Shown here: positions 7,997 through 15,566 of the stretch, piece after piece
Numbering within the stretch: position 1 is the stretch's first letter
How the letters are laid out: every line of letters starts with the position of its first letter
Assembly: GCF_018531495.1 (NCBI RefSeq)
Contig: NZ_JAHDTI010000002.1
Location: 310,001 to 374,000, forward strand
DNA from: Nonomuraea sediminis
GTDB lineage: Bacteria > Actinomycetota > Actinomycetes > Streptosporangiales > Streptosporangiaceae
Reading direction: 5' to 3'
DNA: 64,000 bases
Translations under genes and position numbers: made by a program
The notes under the pieces: model-generated
Told to the model about the DNA's origin: nothing
The model's database searches: none
What the model saw: only the letters and a program-made list of their open reading frames with translations

Positions 7997-8976
7997 AGCG
8001 CGCCGACGTCCACGTCCAGTACAACCAGATCCTCGTCGGCGAGCCCGGCGCGGCCCATCCGAACCGGGTCCCCAACGGCCTGACCGCGGCGGCCCCCGGC
8101 GCGGCCGTCATCCTCACCGGCATCCACACGGGCACGGTCGACGTCACCGTCCACCTCACGGACTCCGCACCGCCTGACGCCCGCGACGGGTGGGACGAGG
8201 TACAGGAGGTCGAGCTGATCACCCTCACCGGCGAGACGCGCCTGTCGGGCCTCATGAGCAGCCCGCCCGACGCCCTGCCCAACCTCACCCCCCAGGGCCC
8301 CGGCAGGTACGGCATGCGCGTCCACGCCCGCGGCCGGGATATCGACCCCACCGCGGTCCCCCGTGTCCCGTTCGAGTTCTACCTGGTGACGGTGTGGCCG
8401 ATCGACGTAGGCCCCGACGCGGCCGGCAGGCTCGGTGTGGGCGTGGCGGAGGCACTCGGCCTGCCCGGCAAGACCACCGGGATCCGCCAGGACCCGGCCG
8501 ACGAGCCCGGCCGCGCAGAGCGACAGCTGCGAGAGCCATGGCTCCTGCCTCAAACGCTGCGCGGCACGGTCGAGGTGGCCGATCACCGGTTCCGCATCGT
8601 GAATCCCTTCCAGGACACCGCTGAGTCTCCGCCCCTGCCGCAGGATCTGGTCTCCGCGCTGCCCGACTCGCTGCTCGTGCGGACCCTCGGCAAGGGAGGG
8701 AGGGTCGGCATCTGGATCTCCTGGGTGGCCGGACCTACGGAGGTGCCCACGAGCTGGGAGTCCTTCCAGGAGATCGAGTTCGTCACCCGGACCGGTGTCA
8801 TGCACGTGGAGGGTCTGATCACAACTGACCAGGAACGGCCGAATGTGACCCCGCAGGGGGCGGGGCGCTACGGCCTGCGTGTTCACGGCAGGAAGCGGAG
8901 GAATCCGGCCGGGAACGCGCCGAGGGAGAGCTACCGGTTGGAGGTGTGGCCGGTTTCGCTCGGGTTCACCGGCTAG
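7993..8976 (+). CDS. Uncharacterised protein with internal duplication
   Basis: A 327-residue soluble protein that I do not recognise. It has two related halves: residues about 45-140 contain WDEVQEVELITLTGETRLSG and LTPQGPGRYGMRVHARGRD, and residues about 235-325 contain WESFQEIEFVTRTGVMHVEG and VTPQGAGRYGLRVHGRKRR. Each half ends in a strand followed by VWP. Both look like all-beta domains. There is no signal peptide or membrane segment. It overlaps the upstream transporter by ATGA at 7993, which suggests joint expression. The PHO-box-like repeats for the next gene begin inside its last codons. Function unknown; a ligand-binding or sensing role beside a transporter is only a guess. Confidence 0.8.
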   Translation: MKRADVHVQYNQILVGEPGAAHPNRVPNGLTAAAPGAAVILTGIHTGTVDVTVHLTDSAPPDARDGWDEVQEVELITLTGETRLSGLMSSPPDALPNLTPQGPGRYGMRVHARGRDIDPTAVPRVPFEFYLVTVWPIDVGPDAAGRLGVGVAEALGLPGKTTGIRQDPADEPGRAERQLREPWLLPQTLRGTVEVADHRFRIVNPFQDTAESPPLPQDLVSALPDSLLVRTLGKGGRVGIWISWVAGPTEVPTSWESFQEIEFVTRTGVMHVEGLITTDQERPNVTPQGAGRYGLRVHGRKRRNPAGNAPRESYRLEVWPVSLGFTG

Positions 8977-8996
8977 TCAACCGGGGATCACGTTCG
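8964..8996 (+). promoter_or_regulatory. Putative PHO box (PhoP binding site)
   Basis: Three consecutive 11-base units, GTTCACCGGCT (8964-8974), AGTCAACCGGG (8975-8985) and GATCACGTTCG (8986-8996), each carrying TCA at the same offset. This is the spacing of the streptomycete PhoP direct-repeat box (GKTCAYYYRSG-like units). It lies 113 bases upstream of a secreted phosphoesterase gene, which is the kind of gene PhoP activates under phosphate limitation. The first unit matches best, the third is the weakest. Confidence 0.55.
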
Positions 8997-9108
8997 AGGT
9001 CTAGCGTCCGCGTTTGGCCGCCGTCTCGTACGACGACTGATACGGCTTGCCCCGCCCCCTGGTGGGCGAGGAGAGTCGAATTGCAGTCATTTCCGGAAAG
9101 GACCCACA

Positions 9109-10650
9109 GTGCGACGGCAGATGCTTCTCGTGCTGGTGATCATCGCCAGCCTGTTATCGGCCGGTTCCCCGGCCCAGGCCTCCCACGCGAACACGCCGCG
9201 TGTGGCGGGCCGCTTCACCCATCTCGTGGTGCTGTACCAGGAGAACCACAGCTTCGACAACCTCTACGGCACCTGGGACCGCGTCGGCTGGGAGCCGGTG
9301 GACGGGCTGCGCTTCGCCCGGCACACCACGCAGGTCGGCCAGGACGGCACGCCGTACAAGTGCCTGCCGCAGATGGACGTGAACCTGACCTCGCCGCCGC
9401 TGCCGGCGACCTGCGACAGCAGCGCGTTCGCCAACAGGCCTTTCCTGATCGACGACTACATCAAGCCCGCCGACAAGACCTGCCCCGCGCCGGGGGTCTT
9501 CGCGCCGAACGGGGTGCTGAAGGACAGCCCGGGCGCCGAGCCCGGCGGCTGCACGCGGGACCTGGTGCACCGCTTCTACCAGGAGCAGTACCAGCTCGAC
9601 GGCGGCAAGCAGGACCGGTACGTGACCGGCAGCGACGCGACCGGCCTCACCATGGGCCACTACGACAGCAAGGGCCTGCCGATCTACCGCTACCTGCACG
9701 AGCGGGGACACCCGAACTACGTGATCGCCGACCGGTTCTTCCAGGGGGCCTTCGGCGGGTCGTTCCTCAACCACCAGTACCTGATCGCGGCCAGGGCGCC
9801 GATCCACACCGCACCCGACGGGCTGCACTCGATCGTGGACGCCAACGGCTTCCCCAACGCGAACTACCCGCTCTACCACCCGGCCACCGCGGTCAAGGAC
9901 GCCCAGCTCACGCAGGCCTGCGGGCCTGAGGCGAACCCGAACGTGGCCTGCGGCGACTACGCCGTCAACACCATCCAGCCGACGAGCACGCCGCACGGCG
10001 GCGGCCTGCAGCTGCCGCTCATCGATGACACGAAATATCCGAACATCGGGGACCGGCTGAGCGACGTAGGCGTCTCCTGGGCCTGGTACGCCGGCGGCTG
10101 GAACGACGCCGACTCCGGGCACCCCGGGCCGCTGTTCCAGTACCACCACCAGCCCTTCAACTACTTCGCCGCCTACGCCCCCGGCCAGCCGGGCCGCGCC
10201 CACCTCAAGGACGAGACCGAGTTCATCGCCTCGGCCAAGAACGGCACGCTCCCCGCGGTCAGCTTCGTCAAGCCGTACGGCGCGGAGAACGAGCACCCCG
10301 GCTACGCCAGCGAGCCCAACGGCAGCGACCACCTGGTCGAGCTGCTGAAGGCGGTCGAGAACGGCCCGCAGGCCAGGGACACCCTCGTCGTGGTGACCTA
10401 CGACGAGAACGGCGGGCAGTGGGACCACGTCTCGCCGCCCGTCGTCGACAAGTTCGGCCCCGGCACCCGGCTGCCCACGCTGCTGGTGAGCAAGGCCTTC
10501 TTCAGGTCCGGCGTCGACCACACCGTCTACGACACGACCTCGATCATGGCGACCTTGGAGCGCAGCCTCCGGCTCGACCCGGTGGACACACGCGACGCCA
10601 GGGTCAACGACCTGTCACGAGCGCTACACGGGTTCGCGCTGCCGTTCTAG
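9109..10650 (+). CDS. Secreted phosphoesterase (alkaline phosphatase superfamily, PLC/AcpA-type)
   Basis: A 513-residue exported hydrolase. It starts at GTG 9109 with a signal peptide (hydrophobic run LLVLVIIASLLSAGSPAQA, cleavage after AQA near residue 25). The segment HLVVLYQENHSFDNLYGTW is the metal-binding and nucleophile region of the phosphoesterase family that includes phospholipase C and acid phosphatase AcpA, and VVTYDENGGQWDHVSPP near residue 425 is the second metal-binding block. It should hydrolyse phosphate esters outside the cell to scavenge phosphate. A PHO-box-like triple repeat lies upstream, consistent with PhoRP control. The 3' end overlaps the convergent MFS gene by 47 bases. 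Confidence 0.9.
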   Translation: MRRQMLLVLVIIASLLSAGSPAQASHANTPRVAGRFTHLVVLYQENHSFDNLYGTWDRVGWEPVDGLRFARHTTQVGQDGTPYKCLPQMDVNLTSPPLPATCDSSAFANRPFLIDDYIKPADKTCPAPGVFAPNGVLKDSPGAEPGGCTRDLVHRFYQEQYQLDGGKQDRYVTGSDATGLTMGHYDSKGLPIYRYLHERGHPNYVIADRFFQGAFGGSFLNHQYLIAARAPIHTAPDGLHSIVDANGFPNANYPLYHPATAVKDAQLTQACGPEANPNVACGDYAVNTIQPTSTPHGGGLQLPLIDDTKYPNIGDRLSDVGVSWAWYAGGWNDADSGHPGPLFQYHHQPFNYFAAYAPGQPGRAHLKDETEFIASAKNGTLPAVSFVKPYGAENEHPGYASEPNGSDHLVELLKAVENGPQARDTLVVVTYDENGGQWDHVSPPVVDKFGPGTRLPTLLVSKAFFRSGVDHTVYDTTSIMATLERSLRLDPVDTRDARVNDLSRALHGFALPF

Positions 10651-11767
10651 CGGCGACCGCCACCGTGGCCAGGGCGGCCAGGGCGAGCGCGGCGCCGAGC
10701 CAGGCCACCGACCGGTAGCCGAGCCCGGCGCCGATCGCCAGGCCGCCCAGCCACGGGCCGGCGGTGATGCCGACGTTGAAGGCCGAGAAGTTGGTGGCCG
10801 TGGCCAGCGTCGGCGCCGCCCCCGCCTCGGCGAACACCCGTGTGTTCAGCGCCGGGTTGATGGCGAACCCGAAGCCGCCGAGCAGCACCACGAGCGGTAC
10901 GGCCAGCAGCGGCACCCCGGCGAACAGCGCGATGGCCACGGAGATGACCACCAGCGCCACGGCCCCCGCGTACAGCGTGGGGAACGGCCGCGTGTCCGAG
11001 GTCCGCCCGCCGATGGTGATTCCGACCAGCGACCCCACCCCGTACAGGGCGAGCACCCCGGGCACCCAGGCGGCGGGCAGCCCGGTGACGTCGGTCAGCA
11101 GCGGCGCCAGGTAGCTGAAGGTCGCCAGGGTCGCCCCGGTGGTCAGCGCGGTCGTCGCATAGGAGAGCCACAGCCTGGGGTTGGCCATGGCCCGCAGCTC
11201 ATGCTTGATGCGCGGCACCGCCCCGGAGACCTGGCGCGGGATCGTGGCGAACACCCCGATCATCACCAGCGCCGACATCGCCGCCACCGCCCAGAACGCG
11301 GCCCGCCAGCCGAGGTGCTGCCCGATCACGGTCCCCGCGGGCAGCCCGACGATCGTGGCCACGGTCAGCCCGCCGGCCACGATGCCCATGGCCTTGCCCT
11401 TCAGCTCGGTCAGGCCGATCGCGGTGGTCGCCGCCACGGCCCAGAACCCGGCGTAGACGAAGGCGCCCACCACCCGGGTCGCGAACAGCACGCCGTAGCT
11501 GGGTGTCAGCGCCGCCACCACGTGGGTCAGCGCGAAGATCGCCAGGAACACCAGCAGGGCGGTACGGCGCGGCCACCGCAACGTGACCACCGCCAGGACC
11601 GGCGCGCCGACCAGCATGCCCAGCGCAAAGGCGGAGATCAGCAACCCGGCGCCCGGGATCGACACCCCGAGGTCGGCCGCCAGCTCGGGCAACAGCCCCG
11701 CCAGCATCAGCTCGGACGTGCCCTGAGCGAAGATCGCCAAGCCCAGGACGTAGACGGCGAGAGGCAT
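10604..11767 (-). CDS. MFS drug exporter, Cmx/CmrA chloramphenicol-efflux type
   Basis: A 387-residue, 12-helix DHA1-family exporter. The start MPLAVYVLGLAIFAQGTSELMLAGLLPELA is the classic opening of the Cmx/CmrA/AraJ group that extrudes chloramphenicol or related small molecules using the proton gradient. Its start at 11767 has AAGGA five bases upstream and lies 50 bases downstream of a tetR gene on the same strand, with a palindromic operator between them. The last 47 bases overlap the convergent phosphoesterase gene. The actual drug is not predictable; resemblance to Cmx does not prove chloramphenicol resistance. Confidence 0.88.
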   Translation of the reverse strand: MPLAVYVLGLAIFAQGTSELMLAGLLPELAADLGVSIPGAGLLISAFALGMLVGAPVLAVVTLRWPRRTALLVFLAIFALTHVVAALTPSYGVLFATRVVGAFVYAGFWAVAATTAIGLTELKGKAMGIVAGGLTVATIVGLPAGTVIGQHLGWRAAFWAVAAMSALVMIGVFATIPRQVSGAVPRIKHELRAMANPRLWLSYATTALTTGATLATFSYLAPLLTDVTGLPAAWVPGVLALYGVGSLVGITIGGRTSDTRPFPTLYAGAVALVVISVAIALFAGVPLLAVPLVVLLGGFGFAINPALNTRVFAEAGAAPTLATATNFSAFNVGITAGPWLGGLAIGAGLGYRSVAWLGAALALAALATVAVAARTAARTRVALVTGR

Positions 11768-11777
11768 AGGAATCCTT

Positions 11778-11803
11778 CATTTTAGATTGATCAGTTCAAA
11801 ATG
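11778..11803. promoter_or_regulatory. TetR-type operator upstream of MFS exporter
   Basis: A 26-base dyad with CATTTT and AAAATG ends around a TGATCA centre, between the tetR stop and the exporter start. On the minus strand it contains TTTTGAAC, ATC, and AAAA at positions matching a second site at 12397-12418 upstream of tetR, with 13 of 22 positions identical. This supports one regulator binding both. Confidence 0.6.
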
Positions 11804-11817
11804 AGAGCACGAAAAAC

Positions 11818-12378
11818 TCAGATCGCGCCCAGCGCGGTTTCCGCGATCTGCTCGAGCTCTTCCCTGGCGGCGCCCGACCTGGCGGCGACCCGCATGCCGC
11901 CGATCGTGGCGATCACGAACCGGGCCAGCGCCCGGGGATCCTTGCCCCGGTCGATCTCGCCGGCCCTGATGCCGGACTCGATCGCCGCGGTGAGCGCCGT
12001 GAGGCGCACCTCGTGGTCGCGCTGGAGCATCCCGGCCACCACCGGGTCGCGCGGCGCCAGCTCGACCAGGGTGTTGACCACCAGGCAGCCGCGCGCGTCC
12101 TCGATCGCCTGCCACAGCAGGGTGCGCACCTTCTGCCTGGCGGGCGCCTCGCCGTCGAGGATGTCGGCCAGCTCGGCGTTCTTGCCCGTCATGTAGTGGC
12201 GCAGCGCCCGCTCGAACAGGTCATGCTTGCTGGCGAAGGTGTTGTAGATGCTGCTGCGGCCCAGGCCGGTCGCGGCACAGAGGTCGGCGGTCGAGGTGGC
12301 CTCGTAGCCCGCGTCCCAGAACGCGCGCATCGCCGCCTCGACCGCCCGGTCCTCGTCGAACTGCCTCGGTCGCGCCAT
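11818..12378 (-). CDS. TetR/AcrR family transcriptional regulator
   Basis: A 186-residue one-component repressor. The N-terminal helix-turn-helix is complete (DRAVEAAMRAFWDAGYEATS, then TADLCAATGLGRSSIYNTFASKHDLF). The C-terminal part (MTGKNAELADILDGEAPARQ onward) is of the type common in regulators of drug exporters. It is transcribed before the MFS exporter, and similar palindromes precede both genes (12397-12418 and 11778-11803), so it probably represses its own transcription and that of the exporter until a ligand binds. Ligand unknown. Confidence 0.88.
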   Translation of the reverse strand: MARPRQFDEDRAVEAAMRAFWDAGYEATSTADLCAATGLGRSSIYNTFASKHDLFERALRHYMTGKNAELADILDGEAPARQKVRTLLWQAIEDARGCLVVNTLVELAPRDPVVAGMLQRDHEVRLTALTAAIESGIRAGEIDRGKDPRALARFVIATIGGMRVAARSGAAREELEQIAETALGAI

Positions 12379-12396
12379 GGCAGGGACACTACCAGG

Positions 12397-12418
12397 TTTT
12401 GGACCAATCGTTTCAAAT
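12397..12418. promoter_or_regulatory. Second TetR-type operator, upstream of tetR
   Basis: TTTTGGACCAATCGTTTCAA and flanking bases, 19 bases upstream of the tetR ATG. It shares TTTTG, AC, ATC and AAA at the same spacing with the site at 11778-11803. It lies against the stop codon of the secreted lectin gene (12418), so the tetR promoter is squeezed between the two genes. Confidence 0.55.
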
Positions 12419-14364
12419 CACTGGATACTGATCTTGTCCACGTTCGGCCCGCCGGTCGCGCCGGTCCCCGTCGCGCGGATCTTGTTGGCCCCGGCGGCCA
12501 GCTGTACGGTCACCGACTTCGTCGCCCAGGTGTCCCAGTTCGCCGTCGGCGTGAACACGACCGACGACACCGTCGCGCCGTTGACCGCGATGTCCACCGG
12601 CCGATCGGCCGTGGTCCCGTTGGCATAGCGGACCGCCAGCGTGTACGAGCCCGCCGTCGCCGCGTTGACGGTCCACTCGATGTAGCCGCCCGCCGCGTTG
12701 ACGTAGTCCACGAACCCGGTGCCGGTGAAGCCGGTGTGGTTGGAGAACACCCCGGCTGCCGACAGCACCGCGTCCTCGGCCTGGTAGTCCGTGGCCGCCA
12801 CGACGGGCGTCACCGTGATCTTGTCCACGTTCGGCCCGCCGGTGGAGCCGGTGCCGGTCGCCCGGATCTTGTTGGTTCCGGCCGCCAGCTGAACGGTCAC
12901 CGACTTCGTCGCCCAGGTGTCCCAGTTCGCCGTCGGCGTGAAGACTGCCGACGACGCCGTCGCGCCGTTGACCGCGATGTCCATCGGCCGGTCGGTCGTG
13001 GTCCCGTTGGCGTAACGGACCGCCACGCTGTAGGAGCCCGCGGTGGCGGCGTTCACGGTCCACTCGATGTAGCCGCCCGCCGCGTTGACGTAGTCCACGA
13101 ACCCGGTGCCGGTGAAGCCGGTGTGGTTGGAGAACACCCCTGCCTGGGACAGCACGGCGTCCTCAGCCTGATAGTCAGGCGTCGAGCCGGTGACCGTGAG
13201 CGTGTGGACGGCCGTGGCGCCCGCTCCGCTGATCGTCACCGGGTAGGTCCCCGGCGGCGTCGCGTCGGTCGTGGCGATCGTCAGCGTCGAGTTGCCGGGC
13301 ACGGTCACCGACGCCGGGTCGAAGGCGGCGCTCGCCCCGGCGGGCAGGCCCGAGGCCGACAGCGTGACCTGCTGCGCCGCGCCGGTGGCCGCCACGGTCG
13401 CGGTCACCGAGCCGCCCGGCGCGGTCGATCCCGAGGTCGGCGTCACGCCCAGCGAGACGTCGGAGGCGGGGGTGAAGGTCCACTGGCTGGCCGTACCCGA
13501 GCAGCTGCCCGCCACCGCGTTCGAGCCCGACTGGCGGATGCACTTCTGGCCCGTCTGGATGTCGGAGATCGTGCCGTTCGGGTTGACCGACCACTGCTGC
13601 GACGGGCCTCCGGTGCAGGTGTTGAGCACGATGCTGCTGCCCGACATGGCCGCGCACAGGTTGTTGATGACCAGGAACGCGCCGTGGAAGGTGAAGCGCT
13701 GGTTCGCGGCGCCGGTGCAGGCGGCCACCTTCAGCGCGGTGCCCGAGGTGGAGCTGTTGTTCGGGTCGTCGAGGCACTGGCCGGACGAGCCGTTCTTGTA
13801 GGAGCCGACCGTGGTGTTCGGCTTGGCGCCGCCGTAGCACTCGCCGGTCGAGGTGTTGAAGATCGGCGTGGGGTCGTAGGTCTCGTTCGAGCCGGGGTTG
13901 ATGATGACCGGCTCCATGGTCGGGGTGCTGTCGGCGTTGTAGTGGGTCAGGGCGTCCTCGCAGTCGATGGCGTTCATCGCGTTGCCGCCCTTGCCGCCCA
14001 GCCACAGGTCGAAGTGCCAGAGCCCGGGCCCGCCGTTGGGGCCGTGGCCGCTCCAGTCCTCGCCGCACTCCTGGCAGGAGTCCTCCATGATGAAGTACTT
14101 CTTCACGCGGGGGACGTAGATCTTCGTGCCGGGTCTGGCCTCGGCCGAGGAGGTGGCGAACGTGATCGGGTCGGCATAAGTGCCCTTGCCGCCCGCCGTG
14201 CTGTGGATCTGGGGATAGGAGATGTCTCCGCCGGGCGGCGTGTTGTCCCACCACCCGTAGAACGTCAGGAACGTCTGCTGCGTCGTGGCCGCGTAGGCAT
14301 GCGTGGTGCCACCTAAGAGCAGAGCGATCATCGATAACAGGACCAGAGCGGCGCGGCGGCCCAT
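12418..14364 (-). CDS. Secreted multi-domain carbohydrate-binding protein (ricin-type lectin plus two CBM6/35-like domains)
   Basis: A 648-residue exported protein. I choose ATG 14362-14364, which follows GGAGGA and opens a clean signal peptide ending in AYA (about residue 26). Residues about 30-190 are a cysteine-containing domain with DSCQECGEDWSGHGPNGG that I do not recognise. Residues about 190-310 form a ricin-B-type trefoil (QCLDDPN, AACTG, QRFTF, QQWSV, KCIRQ). Residues about 315-400 are an Ig-like domain. Residues about 410-648 are two near-identical CBM6/35-type domains (DYQAEDAVL ... VDKI) that should bind polysaccharide. No known catalytic domain is evident, so it may be an enzyme of unfamiliar family or a pure lectin. 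A strong hairpin separates it from the upstream desaturase. Confidence 0.87.
   Translation of the reverse strand: MGRRAALVLLSMIALLLGGTTHAYAATTQQTFLTFYGWWDNTPPGGDISYPQIHSTAGGKGTYADPITFATSSAEARPGTKIYVPRVKKYFIMEDSCQECGEDWSGHGPNGGPGLWHFDLWLGGKGGNAMNAIDCEDALTHYNADSTPTMEPVIINPGSNETYDPTPIFNTSTGECYGGAKPNTTVGSYKNGSSGQCLDDPNNSSTSGTALKVAACTGAANQRFTFHGAFLVINNLCAAMSGSSIVLNTCTGGPSQQWSVNPNGTISDIQTGQKCIRQSGSNAVAGSCSGTASQWTFTPASDVSLGVTPTSGSTAPGGSVTATVAATGAAQQVTLSASGLPAGASAAFDPASVTVPGNSTLTIATTDATPPGTYPVTISGAGATAVHTLTVTGSTPDYQAEDAVLSQAGVFSNHTGFTGTGFVDYVNAAGGYIEWTVNAATAGSYSVAVRYANGTTTDRPMDIAVNGATASSAVFTPTANWDTWATKSVTVQLAAGTNKIRATGTGSTGGPNVDKITVTPVVAATDYQAEDAVLSAAGVFSNHTGFTGTGFVDYVNAAGGYIEWTVNAATAGSYTLAVRYANGTTADRPVDIAVNGATVSSVVFTPTANWDTWATKSVTVQLAAGANKIRATGTGATGGPNVDKISIQ
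12421..12789 (-). repeat. CBM-encoding tandem repeat, copy 2
   Basis: Encodes the C-terminal copy of the CBM6/35-like domain, from DYQAEDAVLSAAGVF to VDKISIQ. It is nearly the same at DNA level as copy 1, including long runs such as the codons for NHTGFTGTGFVDYVNAAGG, which points to a recent duplication or gene conversion. Confidence 0.85.
12811..13176 (-). repeat. CBM-encoding tandem repeat, copy 1
   Basis: Encodes the first CBM6/35-like domain, from DYQAEDAVLSQAGVF to VDKITVT, joined to copy 2 by a short PVVAAT linker. Differences from copy 2 are a handful of conservative changes. Confidence 0.85.
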
Positions 14365-14426
14365 GGTTCCTCCACAGATCGAATCCGGTGAACGCAGCGT
14401 CACCGGACGCGCCCGCTCGGGTCAAG

Positions 14427-14457
14427 GGGTTCGTTAGGAAAATTTCCTAACGAACCC
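14427..14457. terminator. Perfect 31-base palindrome, terminator-like hairpin
   Basis: Two perfect 15-base arms, GGGTTCGTTAGGAAA and TTTCCTAACGAACCC, around one base. The right arm contains the stop codon of the desaturase (14447-14449). It would form a very stable hairpin in the transcript of that gene and lies before the start of the secreted lectin gene. No T-run follows, as is common for actinobacterial hairpin terminators. Confidence 0.65.
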
Positions 14458-15460
14458 GAATTTCCGCGCCGACGTCGTGGAGATGCCTGAGCGCCTGACC
14501 CCAGGAGGCCAGCAGCCCGCTCTCGGCGTACGGCACGCCGATCTCCGCGCAGTAGGCCTTGACCATCGGCCGGGCGCGGCGCAGGTTCGGCGACGGCATG
14601 CTCGGGAACAGGTGGTGCTCGATCTGGTAGTTCAGCCCGCCGAGCGCCGTGGTGATCAGGTGGCCACCGCGCACGTTGCGCGAGGTGAGCACCTGGCGGC
14701 GCAGGTAGTCCAGCTCGTCCTCTTCCGTCAGCACCGGCATGCCCTTGTGGTTGGGCGCGAACGTGCATCCCAGGTAGACCCCGAAGCAGGCCTGGTGCAC
14801 GGCCAGGAAGACCAGCGCCCTGCCGAAGGGCAGCACCGCGAAGATCACGCCCAGGTAGGCGGCGAAGTGCGCGAACAGCAGCGAGCCCTCCAGCACGCGG
14901 TTCTTCACCTTGCCGCGCACGACCGCGCGCACGCTGGAGATGTGCAGGTTGAGGCCCTCGAGCGTGAGCAGCGGGAAGAACAGGAACGCCTGGTGCCGGC
15001 CGATGAACCTGGGCAGGCCGCTGCTGGCCGCCGCCTGCCGGCGCGACCAGAGCAGGACGTCGGGCGCGACGTCGGGGTCGCGCTCCTCGTGGTTGGGGTT
15101 GGCGTGGTGGCGGGTGTGCTTGTCCTGCCACCAGCCGTAGCCCAGCCCGATCAGCAGGTTCCCCGCCACCTGCCCGGCCGCCGCGCTCGCCCGCCTGGTC
15201 CTGAACACCTGGCCGTGCGCCAGGTCGTGAGCCAGCAGCGCGACCTGGGCGAACATCACGGCCAGGAAGACGGCCACGGGCAGCTGCGCCCAGGAGTCGC
15301 CGATCATGACGAAGGCCGCCCAGCCCGCCGCGAACAGCCCGCCGACCAGACCGATCCTGACGGCGTAGTAGCCGGGCCGGCGCTTGAGCAGCCCTGCCTC
15401 GGTGATCCTGCGTGACAGGCGGGCGAAGTCGCTTCCTCTGGTGGGAGCGGACGTGACCAA
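14447..15460 (-). CDS. Membrane fatty acid desaturase
   Basis: A 337-residue integral membrane di-iron desaturase. All three histidine boxes are present: HDLAH at 78-82, HTRHH at 115-119 and QIEHH near 288, the last in the form typical of front-end and acyl-CoA/acyl-lipid desaturases. Four hydrophobic segments surround them. It should insert a double bond into membrane fatty acyl chains using oxygen and an external electron donor; no ferredoxin or cytochrome b5 domain is fused. Start ATG 15458-15460 has GGAGGCC upstream. The coding end is inside a perfect palindrome that probably ends the transcript. Confidence 0.92.
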   Translation of the reverse strand: MVTSAPTRGSDFARLSRRITEAGLLKRRPGYYAVRIGLVGGLFAAGWAAFVMIGDSWAQLPVAVFLAVMFAQVALLAHDLAHGQVFRTRRASAAAGQVAGNLLIGLGYGWWQDKHTRHHANPNHEERDPDVAPDVLLWSRRQAAASSGLPRFIGRHQAFLFFPLLTLEGLNLHISSVRAVVRGKVKNRVLEGSLLFAHFAAYLGVIFAVLPFGRALVFLAVHQACFGVYLGCTFAPNHKGMPVLTEEDELDYLRRQVLTSRNVRGGHLITTALGGLNYQIEHHLFPSMPSPNLRRARPMVKAYCAEIGVPYAESGLLASWGQALRHLHDVGAEIRVR

Positions 15461-15566
15461 GGGGGCCTCCAGGGCTCGGTTTTCCGATCTTCCTTAGCAT
15501 CCCGAGCACTGCCCGCGCACGGACCCTGGCCACCACCCATCTTCAAGGTAGTGCAGGCCCTACTTG

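Noticed and set aside
10604..11767. Definite chloramphenicol resistance gene
   Set aside because: The family resemblance is good, but substrate cannot be told from sequence among these exporters.
12421..13176. CRISPR-like or satellite repeat
   Set aside because: The repeat has only two copies of about 365 bases and encodes two protein domains. I saw no short, regularly spaced repeats anywhere in the window.
12013..14316. Open frame of 767 codons on the plus strand across tetR and the lectin gene
   Set aside because: It spans two minus-strand genes with clear domains and reads as low-complexity arginine-rich sequence with internal repeats that only mirror the CBM repeats.
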